From an uncultured Ruminococcus sp. (GTDB lineage Bacteria > Bacillota > Clostridia > Oscillospirales > Acutalibacteraceae), in contig USJJ01000019.1 of assembly GCA_900554995.1 (NCBI GenBank), positions 1 through 11,815 of the forward strand: a stretch of 11,815 bases of DNA. Direction: 5' to 3'. A model generated the notes under the pieces. It ran no database searches and had not been told where the DNA came from. It worked only from the letters and a program-made list of their open reading frames with translations. The position numbers were made by a program, and so were the translations under genes. Below are positions 6,646 to 11,815 of this stretch, in pieces; positions within the stretch are counted from its first letter, which is position 1; the number at the start of each line of letters is the position of its first letter.

Positions 6646-7818
6646 TCAATTCGGGGTTTCGGGCGGAGTTTCCTCTGTGTCGAATTCAACTCTTTTCACT
6701 ATATTCTCAAAGCACGAGTATTCACCGACAATGCTGTTGCCTTTCACCTGCACATTCTGTTTTATTTTCTGAGCATGAAGCGTTTCGTGGTAACTTTTTA
6801 TTGCAAAGTTATTGAACGCCGCCGATTCGGAATAATCCTTTGAAATCGCCTGTTTCTCCTCCGAAAAATCCGTATACTGCGTATAAAAAATTCCGAACGG
6901 CATCTTTACCCCATGAATATACAGCCATGATTTATGTCGGTAAACCACATCTGCCTCCCTCTTGTGTGCAAGCGATATTTCCCTGCCGAGGAAGAAGAGC
7001 GAATTCACCCTTTTTGTTTTAGGCTTCAGCACCGCTATCTCCTTTTCTATCGGCACTTCGACGTTTATTGTCGTCCTTGCCACGACATAGCCGTCCGCGT
7101 CGGTGAACACCGACATTCCGTTTCTTACCTGTGTAACTCCGCTGACAAGCAATCCTCCCTGCATAACTGTTTGGCCGTTCTTTATCGCCGCAGAGCCCTT
7201 ATACGGTTCGATAATTTCAATCTGACCGTCCTTTCGGGCGACAATGTTTGACGTTCCGTAGCTTTTTTCGACATTCGGTCGGCGTAGTGCTTCTCTGACC
7301 TCAATCTCCGCAACCGATCCGTCAATATTTATGGAAGCCCATGACAGCTCGCCTATGCTGAGTACGGCGTCGGAGTTGATATCGCTCGCATCAAATTTAT
7401 TTTTTCTGACGCCTATTTTCAAGCCCGCATCGGAAAAGACGTCGGCTATTTTCTCGTCGTCAACCGCGCTGTTGCCGTTAACATTGACAACCCATATGTG
7501 ATTTGACATTACGGTCAGAACAAGTAAAACCGCAACGAGTCCGACGAAAAGTCCCGTGTGGCTTTCATACTTATTGCAAATAAACGGCAAACCCGATTTT
7601 TTCTTTATACGCACCTTCATTCCGCTCATTCGGGCGGCTTTTTTTATTTTTCTGTATCCGTCAATCGTTGTGCTGGCATCCAATCCGTAGGGTCTCTTCC
7701 GTATCGTCCAAAGCTGAATCCCCATTGAAGCGCAAAGGTTAATAAACCTCTCGGCGAATCCGCCGCTTGCCGTGAAACGGACAAAACCGAAAAGAAAGTG
7801 TAAAACTCCGAAAATCAT
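6646..7818 (-). CDS. yqfD: Sporulation protein YqfD
   Basis: A 390-aa membrane protein of the YqfD family, needed for sporulation in Firmicutes and made in the mother cell under sigma-E in Bacillus subtilis. The visible layout fits: an N-terminal cytoplasmic domain (about 1-85) with FGFVRFTASGGFAERFINLC, one transmembrane helix at about 88-111, then a long extracytoplasmic beta-rich part that includes IWVVNVNGNSAVDDEKI and GEIxI-like repeats (ARKDGQIEIIEPYKGSAAIKNGQTVMQGGLLVSG, residues near 190-225). The length is typical. It lies 9 nt downstream of yqfC, with GAGG overlapping the yqfC stop codon. The C-terminus ends in an acidic, proline-rich tail. Family assignment is strong; its biochemical role is not established. 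Confidence 0.93.
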   Translation of the reverse strand: MIFGVLHFLFGFVRFTASGGFAERFINLCASMGIQLWTIRKRPYGLDASTTIDGYRKIKKAARMSGMKVRIKKKSGLPFICNKYESHTGLFVGLVAVLLVLTVMSNHIWVVNVNGNSAVDDEKIADVFSDAGLKIGVRKNKFDASDINSDAVLSIGELSWASINIDGSVAEIEVREALRRPNVEKSYGTSNIVARKDGQIEIIEPYKGSAAIKNGQTVMQGGLLVSGVTQVRNGMSVFTDADGYVVARTTINVEVPIEKEIAVLKPKTKRVNSLFFLGREISLAHKREADVVYRHKSWLYIHGVKMPFGIFYTQYTDFSEEKQAISKDYSESAAFNNFAIKSYHETLHAQKIKQNVQVKGNSIVGEYSCFENIVKRVEFDTEETPPETPN

Positions 7819-7827
7819 ATTAAACCC

Positions 7828-8121
7828 TCATTCTCCAAACTCCATTGAAATAATCGTTCCCTCAATCATCGCCTGCTCAAGAGAAAGCGACTTTATCGTC
7901 AAACCGTAGCCTACAAAACTTACGCTGTTTTTACCGATATTCAGCTTTATCCTTGTATCGTCATATTCCATAACGCTTTTACACCCATCAACCATGGCAC
8001 AGCAGTTTGAAATCAGCTCAATGTGGCTGCAATTGCGAAGCACGTCCTCGGGCAATTCAAGTCTTTCGCATATTCGGTGTGCAAGCGGTGTGTTGTACTG
8101 TCTGCGATCCTTCTGCGGCAT
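7828..8121 (-). CDS. yqfC: Sporulation protein YqfC (YabP/YqfC family)
   Basis: A 97-aa protein from ATG 8121. The residues around ELISNCCAMVDGCKSVMEYDDTRIKLNIGKNSVSFVGYGLTIKSL fit the YabP/YqfC fold, whose members take part in spore-coat or engulfment-stage assembly. ELPEDVLRNCSHIEL near the start is also typical. The pair yqfC-yqfD is conserved in spore formers and here the genes are 9 nt apart. A GTG at 8130 in frame would add three residues, but the GGTGA just upstream of ATG is the better Shine-Dalgarno match (pairing with the GGTGATC part of the anti-SD), so I chose ATG. The gene diverges from ylbJ over a 50-bp gap. Confidence 0.88.
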   Translation of the reverse strand: MPQKDRRQYNTPLAHRICERLELPEDVLRNCSHIELISNCCAMVDGCKSVMEYDDTRIKLNIGKNSVSFVGYGLTIKSLSLEQAMIEGTIISMEFGE

Positions 8122-8136
8122 AGTCCTCACCCTATC

Positions 8137-8165
8137 ATAATTTAAAGTTTTTCCCTCATATATAT
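8137..8165 (+). promoter_or_regulatory. Possible sigma-E promoter for ylbJ
   Basis: ATAATT (8137-8142), 14 nt, then CATATATAT (8157-8165) resembles the sigma-E pattern (ATA-rich -35, CATA-type -10). B. subtilis ylbJ belongs to the sigma-E regulon, which supports the idea. The start would fall near 8171, leaving almost no leader. The AT-rich sequence makes a chance match possible. Confidence 0.3.
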
Positions 8166-8171
8166 TTACGG

Positions 8172-9230
8172 GTGATCCTCTTGAATAATTACAGAAAACT
8201 GATTTTTTCGCTGTTATCCGTAACAGCGTTCATAATTTTGTTCTTTCTCAATCCGTCGGCTATGGGTTCGGGCGTTCGCAGCGGACTTTTCCTCTGCGGC
8301 GAGACGGTTATCCCCTCTCTTTTCCCGTTTATGATAATTTCCGACTATCTTGTCCGCTCGGGCGTCGGCACAGCCGTCGGAAAAGTTCTTTCACCTCTCA
8401 CCGAAAAGCTGTTCAGGCTCCCCGGATGCTCAGCCTGTGCAATTTTTATGAGCCTGATCGGAGGTTTCCCCGTCGGGCTGAGAATGATATCCCAACTGTT
8501 TGAGAGCAACGGCCTTTCCGAAAATCAGGCAAAAAGAATGCTTTGGTTCTGCGTCAATTCCGGACCCGCTTTTGTTATCGGGGCAGTCGGATCATCAATG
8601 CTTTCCAACAAAAAATGCGGAATTATTCTTTTCGCCTCTCAGACTCTTGCATCACTGCTTATCGGATTTGTTTCCCGATTTTTTGCAAAAAATGATCACA
8701 AAACTTCTTCAGCCGCGCAGGTTCGGATTGATCCGTCTGCTTTCACTCAATCCGTTGCAAACGCAACCGATGCGATGCTCGGAATCTGCGCATACATCCT
8801 CCTTTTTTCCGCAATCAACCCGTTTTTAATTAAACTTGCAGCGATAAATCCTCTGTTTAACACGCTCGTCATAATGTCCGAGGTAACAAGCGGCTGCTCA
8901 TTTGCCGCAAAAATTCTGCCGTTTTATTTTCTTGCTCCGGTCCTGTGCTGGTCGGGATTTGCGGTACATATGCAGCTATTGCCGTATATCAAAAAAATCG
9001 GCGTTCCGATCCGTGAATTTTGGTTGTCGAGAGCGGCAAACTGCGCCGTTTCACTACCGATCGCATATATTCTTTTTCGTCTCTTCCCCTGCGAAGCTCA
9101 GGTGTTCGCAACATTTTCCGAGATTATAATCAAGCCGTATTCCGTTTCCGTACCTGCCGCCGTTGCTATGCTTGTGCTTGGAGCGTTTACCATTATCGAC
9201 ATTAATCTTGCAACCGAGAAAAAAATATGA
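8172..9230 (+). CDS. ylbJ: Sporulation integral membrane protein YlbJ
   Basis: A 352-aa polytopic membrane protein with about eight hydrophobic segments, beginning at residues 8-27. Diagnostic motifs are GLFLCGETVIPSLFPFMIISDYLVRSG (about 38-64), SLIGGFPVGLRM (about 94-105), and FCVNSGPAFVIGAVG (about 126-140), the gate-like elements of the nucleoside-transporter/YlbJ fold. In B. subtilis YlbJ is made in the mother cell and is needed for resistant spores. GTG at 8172 gives the longest frame but has no upstream Shine-Dalgarno. TTG at 8181, preceded by GGTGATC at 8171-8177, gives a protein three residues shorter and may be the real start. The 3' end overlaps by 4 nt an in-frame ATG of the next small gene, so the genes may be co-transcribed. 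Confidence 0.9.
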   Translation: MILLNNYRKLIFSLLSVTAFIILFFLNPSAMGSGVRSGLFLCGETVIPSLFPFMIISDYLVRSGVGTAVGKVLSPLTEKLFRLPGCSACAIFMSLIGGFPVGLRMISQLFESNGLSENQAKRMLWFCVNSGPAFVIGAVGSSMLSNKKCGIILFASQTLASLLIGFVSRFFAKNDHKTSSAAQVRIDPSAFTQSVANATDAMLGICAYILLFSAINPFLIKLAAINPLFNTLVIMSEVTSGCSFAAKILPFYFLAPVLCWSGFAVHMQLLPYIKKIGVPIREFWLSRAANCAVSLPIAYILFRLFPCEAQVFATFSEIIIKPYSVSVPAAVAMLVLGAFTIIDINLATEKKI

Positions 9231-9271
9231 TAAAATATTTTAGGATATTTCTTTCCGAAAGGACTGATAAA

Positions 9272-9490
9272 ATGCGAAGAAAGCTATTCAACGGCAGTGA
9301 CGTCAATCCCGCCTGTCGGCTTTGCTCACACGGAATGATAGCGGCAGACGGAGACAGCGTTCTCTGCGTAAAAACAGGCATACGGCAGCTTGACTCATCC
9401 TGCCGCAGTTTTAAATATGATCCGCTGAAAAGGGTTCCGAAAAAGAATATCGGAATCGGTCATTTTACCGAAGAGGATTTCAAACTGTAA
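9272..9490 (+). CDS. Small conserved four-cysteine protein of unknown function
   Basis: A 72-aa protein starting MRRKLFNGSD. Four cysteines are arranged as CxxC (in NPACRLCSHG), a third in VLCVKTG and a fourth in SSCRSFKYDPLKRVP, which suggests a zinc-ribbon or Fe-S-like metal site. The motif string CRSFKYDPLKRVPKK is one I associate with small hypothetical proteins in Ruminococcaceae-type genomes; their function is unknown to me. ATG 9272 is chosen because GAAAGGA (9257-9263) lies 8 nt upstream. An ATG at 9227 overlapping the ylbJ stop would add 15 residues, but with a weaker site. The gene sits between ylbJ and glycerate kinase, 13 nt before the latter. Confidence 0.72.
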   Translation: MRRKLFNGSDVNPACRLCSHGMIAADGDSVLCVKTGIRQLDSSCRSFKYDPLKRVPKKNIGIGHFTEEDFKL

Positions 9491-9503
9491 CGGGAGTTTT
9501 ATT

Positions 9504-10616
9504 ATGATTGTTATTGCTCCGGATTCCTATAAGGGCACTATGTCGGCGACCGAGGTTTGCAAGATCATAAGATCGGAATTTCTGAAGGTCAATCCACGGC
9601 TTGAGATAAAATGCTTCCCGATTGCGGACGGCGGTGAAGGAACAGTTGACGCTCTCCTTTTTAACGGCGGCGAGAAAATTCCCGTCAGCGTCTGCGGTCC
9701 GCTTTTTGAGACAGCAGATTCATTCTACGGCATACTTCCCGATTCGACCGCTGTCATAGAAATGGCGGCAGCGAGCGGTCTGCCGATGGTCGGCAAACGG
9801 AAAAACCCGATGCTGACAACAACCTATGGCACCGGTCAGCTCATCAAAGCGGCTCTTGACCGAGGCTGTAAAAAAATCCTGCTCGGACTCGGCGGAAGCG
9901 CCACAAACGACGGCGGAATCGGCTGTGCGGCGGCTCTGGGTGTAAAATTTCTTGACCGGAACGGCAAAGAGGTTTCCCTCAACGGCACAGGACTTTCGGA
10001 TATTACGAGAATCGACCTCAGCGGAATTGACAAGAGGCTTGCACAAACCGATATTGAGGTTCTCTGTGATGTTGTAAGTCCGCTCTTCGGCAAAACGGGT
10101 GCGGCTTATGTTTTCGCAGTGCAGAAGGGAGCTGATTTTGAAACGGTCAAGCTGCTTGACAACGGACTGAAGAACCTTGCAGAAGTGACAGAAATCACCA
10201 TAGGCAAGGATAATTCATCGGTCGAGGGCGCAGGAGCGGCAGGCGGATTGGGATTTGGCTTAGTCAGCTTTTTGGGTGCTCGGCTTGTCAAAGGCGCACC
10301 GGCGGTTTTGAAAGCAATGGGTTTTGAACAGGCGGCAAAATGCGCCGACCTTGTCATCACGGGCGAGGGCTGTATGGATAATCAATCTCTGCTCGGCAAA
10401 GCGCCTGCGGCGGTTGCGTCGCTCTCGGGCAATACACCCGTTGTTGCAATCGTCGGAATGAGCAAGGTCACCGATATGAGCGGCTCAAACATACGGCGGA
10501 TTTACGTCACCGACCACGGAAAAAGACCGTTCGAGCAGGTGCTCAGAGAGTGTCGTGAGGATCTTGCGGCGGCGGCTCACAGGGTTGCCGAGGACTTTTT
10601 CAACAGTGCAATTTGA
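9504..10616 (+). CDS. glxK: Glycerate kinase (GarK/GlxK family)
   Basis: A 370-aa enzyme that phosphorylates D-glycerate with ATP in the cytoplasm; family members of this type generally give 2-phosphoglycerate, linking glyoxylate, sugar-acid or serine degradation to glycolysis. Motifs match the family throughout: IAPDSYKGTMSA (4-15), PIADGGEGTVDAL (39-51), EMAAASGLP (86-94), GLGGSATNDGGIGCAAALG (128-146), GAGAAGGLGFGL (about 242-253) and ITGEGCMDNQSLLGKAP (about 287-303). The length is normal. GGGAG at 9492-9496 is 7 nt before ATG. No terminator is visible right after the stop; the nearest hairpin is at 10810-10842, beyond the next promoter. Confidence 0.95.
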   Translation: MIVIAPDSYKGTMSATEVCKIIRSEFLKVNPRLEIKCFPIADGGEGTVDALLFNGGEKIPVSVCGPLFETADSFYGILPDSTAVIEMAAASGLPMVGKRKNPMLTTTYGTGQLIKAALDRGCKKILLGLGGSATNDGGIGCAAALGVKFLDRNGKEVSLNGTGLSDITRIDLSGIDKRLAQTDIEVLCDVVSPLFGKTGAAYVFAVQKGADFETVKLLDNGLKNLAEVTEITIGKDNSSVEGAGAAGGLGFGLVSFLGARLVKGAPAVLKAMGFEQAAKCADLVITGEGCMDNQSLLGKAPAAVASLSGNTPVVAIVGMSKVTDMSGSNIRRIYVTDHGKRPFEQVLRECREDLAAAAHRVAEDFFNSAI

Positions 10617-10731
10617 AAATTTTCAACAGTTTCCACATATTTTTCCACACTTTTTGTTTAAATTTCCGTTTTTTAGTGATATTTAAGAAAAATAAAGCTG
10701 TTGAAGATAATTTTCCACATAACTTTCCACA
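10597..10731. repeat. Cluster of DnaA-box-like sites
   Basis: Relative to the DnaA consensus TTWTNCACA, exact matches TTTTCCACA lie at 10641-10649 and 10711-10719. One-mismatch sites are GTTTCCACA (10629-10637), CTTTCCACA (10723-10731) and two TTTTCAACA copies (10597-10605, inside the glycerate kinase 3' end, and 10620-10628). All face the same way. The stretch between the two groups (10651-10697) is very AT-rich. I infer DnaA binding from the motif only. dnaA, dnaN and rpmH are not in the window, so an origin is not implied. Confidence 0.45.
10630..10650 (+). repeat. 21-bp direct repeat, copy A
   Basis: TTTCCACATA, then TT, then TTTCCACAC. It matches copy B (10712-10732) at 19 of 21 positions; only the two central bases differ. 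Each copy carries two box-like units 12 bp apart, about one helical turn. Confidence 0.8.
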
Positions 10732-10732
10732 C
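10712..10732 (+). repeat. 21-bp direct repeat, copy B
   Basis: TTTCCACATA, then AC, then TTTCCACAC, 82 bp from copy A. CTGTTGAA (10698-10705) just upstream is the inverted complement of TTCAACAG (10622-10629), which abuts copy A, so the arrangement contains an inverted element as well as direct repeats. Confidence 0.8.
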
Positions 10733-10776
10733 TTCGGACAAGCCCGAAAAAAGCATATTTTATTTTTCGAAAACGC

Positions 10777-10805
10777 TTGACATTATAAGCTATATAATGT
10801 ATAAT
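10777..10805 (+). promoter_or_regulatory. Perfect-consensus sigma-A promoter of ylxM-ffh
   Basis: TTGACA (10777-10782), a 17-nt spacer and TATAAT (10800-10805): every base matches consensus. A second TATAAT at 10793-10798 is too close to the -35. The start should be near 10811-10812. This would be one of the strongest promoters in the window and fits the constant need for signal recognition particle. Confidence 0.9.
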
Positions 10806-10809
10806 ACTT

Positions 10810-10842
10810 GCCTGTAAAGAAAAAAACTTTACAGGCATTTTT
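10810..10842 (+). terminator. Terminator-like hairpin at the start of the ylxM leader
   Basis: A perfect 10-bp stem, GCCTGTAAAG (10810-10819) with CTTTACAGGC (10827-10836), closes a loop of seven A and is followed by ATTTTT. It looks like an intrinsic terminator, yet it begins at the predicted transcription start of ylxM. It may end readthrough from glycerate kinase, attenuate ylxM-ffh or act as a stabilising 5' stem-loop. The structure is certain; its role is not. Confidence 0.6.
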
Positions 10843-10859
10843 ATGAGAGGAAGAGTTAG

Positions 10860-11234
10860 ATGAGTAAAAATCTTGATATGACATTACTGCTCGATTTTTA
10901 CGGCGATATGCTCACCGATAAGCAGCGCACATTCATCAGCTACTACTACAATGATGATCTCTCCCTTTCCGAAATTGCAGCGAACGAGGGCATAACCCGT
11001 CAGGGAGTGCGCGACGCCATAAAGCGAGCCGAAAGTCAGCTTGTCAATATGGAGGATCGCCTCGGACTCGTTGCCCGATTTGAAAATATGAAGAGCGGTC
11101 TCGGCGAGATAATCGAGGTTTCAGATGAAATCGCCGCATATAACCGCCAAAACACCCTTTCCAAGGAGATTAACGACGCAACGGCGAAGATCAAGGCGGT
11201 TGCGGGAATGCTTCTTGCCGAGGACTATTCTTAA
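10860..11234 (+). CDS. ylxM: YlxM family HTH protein, SRP-associated
   Basis: A 124-aa protein of the YlxM/UPF0122 family. Residues about 9-45 hold LLLDFYGDMLTDKQRTFISYYYNDDLSLSEIA, followed by the helix-turn-helix segment NEGITRQGVRDAIKRAE (about 42-58), which resembles the region 4 fold of sigma factors. The C-terminal half is predicted helical and charged. YlxM is nearly always encoded beside ffh in Firmicutes, and work in streptococci indicates that it binds SRP components and modulates the pathway. ffh starts 18 nt downstream. GAGG at 10847-10850 is 9 nt upstream of ATG. Confidence 0.93.
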   Translation: MSKNLDMTLLLDFYGDMLTDKQRTFISYYYNDDLSLSEIAANEGITRQGVRDAIKRAESQLVNMEDRLGLVARFENMKSGLGEIIEVSDEIAAYNRQNTLSKEINDATAKIKAVAGMLLAEDYS

Positions 11235-11252
11235 AACAAGGTGGTGTGCCGG

Positions 11253-11815
11253 ATGGCATTTGACGGTCTTTCCGAAAGACTTGAAGCCGCTTTTCAGCGT
11301 TTGAAAAGCAAAGGCTCACTGACCGAAGCGGATGTCCGCAGTGCAATGCGTGAGGTTCGTCTGGCTCTGCTTGAGGCTGACGTTAACTACAAGGTTGCCA
11401 AGGACTTCACCGAAAAGGTCACAAAGAGAGCGGTCGGAGAACAGGTTATGGAAAGCCTTACTCCCGCTCAGATGGTTATCAAAATAGTTAATGAAGAGCT
11501 CACCGAGCTTATGGGCGGCACAAAGGCACGCCTTGCCGTCGCCAATCATCCGCCGACAGTCGTTATGATGTGCGGACTTCAAGGCTCAGGTAAAACTACC
11601 CACAGCGGCAAGATCGCTTTAAAGCTCAAGAATGAGGGTCACAGACCCTTGCTCGTTGCCTGCGATATTTCCCGCCCCGCCGCTATCAAGCAGCTGCAGG
11701 TAGTCGGCGAAAAGGTGGACGTGCCGGTATTCGAGCGCGGCCAGGAAAACGTGATCGAGACTGCCCAACTGGCGATCGAGCACGCGCGCAAGTTCGGCTT
11801 CGAGATCGTGCGGCA
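11253..11815 (+). CDS. ffh: Signal recognition particle GTPase Ffh, 5' part
   Basis: The gene runs off the right edge after 187 codons. It begins with the N-terminal helical domain (MAFDGLSERLEAAFQRLKSKG, ADVRSAMREVRLALLEADVNYKV) and continues into the G domain: P-loop GLQGSGKTT (108-116), then ACDISRPAAIKQL (136-148) with the DxxR motif (DISR). Ffh binds 4.5S RNA and N-terminal signal sequences and targets ribosomes to FtsY and the translocon. AAGGTGGTG (11238-11246) is a strong RBS 6 nt before ATG. From about codon 147 (11691) the codons change sharply to GTG, CTG, GAG, CGC and GCG, and GC rises to 62% in 11701-11815 against about 50% just before. The reading frame and family match continue. 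Confidence 0.95.
   Translation, partial: MAFDGLSERLEAAFQRLKSKGSLTEADVRSAMREVRLALLEADVNYKVAKDFTEKVTKRAVGEQVMESLTPAQMVIKIVNEELTELMGGTKARLAVANHPPTVVMMCGLQGSGKTTHSGKIALKLKNEGHRPLLVACDISRPAAIKQLQVVGEKVDVPVFERGQENVIETAQLAIEHARKFGFEIVR

Noticed and set aside
10597..10732. Chromosomal origin oriC
   Set aside because: Box-like sites alone are not enough. The neighbours are glycerate kinase and ylxM-ffh rather than dnaA, dnaN or rpmH, so I call it only a DnaA-box-like cluster.
10733..10748. Hairpin TTCGG/CCGAA after glycerate kinase
   Set aside because: Only 5 bp with no following T-run on either strand, so it is not a convincing terminator.
10843..10863. Six-codon leader peptide (MRGRVR) whose stop overlaps the ylxM start
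   Set aside because: There is no Shine-Dalgarno in front of its ATG, which sits directly after the hairpin T-run. The peptide has no regulatory codon run.

Overview
The window looks like a stretch of chromosome from an uncultured, spore-forming Clostridia member of the Ruminococcaceae/Oscillospiraceae type, probably from a gut. The reasons are moderate GC, strong GGAGG-type ribosome binding sites, consensus sigma-A promoters (TTGAC-17-TATAAT), the sporulation genes yqfC, yqfD and ylbJ, and the ylxM-ffh pair. All family names here come from reading motifs; no search was run.

Region 1 (1-6622) is an accessory catabolic locus. A GH29 alpha-L-fucosidase-like gene runs off the left edge on the minus strand. 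It diverges from a five-gene plus-strand operon with a near-perfect promoter (355-383) and a hairpin terminator (6601-6622). The operon encodes two tandem secreted endonuclease/exonuclease/phosphatase (EEP) proteins of the sphingomyelinase-like type, a cytoplasmic calcineurin-like metallophosphoesterase, a 599-aa protein with propeller-like repeats followed by a probable alpha/alpha toroid, and a 328-aa protein that resembles alpha-mannosidase GH38 but lacks its catalytic residues. Together they look like an undescribed system that cuts a phosphodiester-containing, possibly glycosylated substrate outside the cell and processes products inside. The substrate is unknown; a lipid headgroup or phosphoglycan is a guess.

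Region 2 (6646-9230) is a sporulation block: yqfC-yqfD on the minus strand and ylbJ on the plus strand, divergent from a 50-bp gap. A small four-cysteine protein and a glycerate kinase follow ylbJ.

Region 3 (10617-11815) starts with a 243-bp gap. It holds two near-identical 21-bp direct repeats, each with a pair of DnaA-box-like TTTCCACA sites, then a perfect TTGACA-17-TATAAT promoter that fires straight into a terminator-like hairpin. ylxM and the 5' part of ffh follow. The last ~125 bp of ffh stay in frame but switch to GC-rich codons, which suggests a chimeric contig end or recombination.

There are no tRNA or rRNA genes, CRISPR arrays or insertion sequences. No gene-free stretch exceeds 300 bp.
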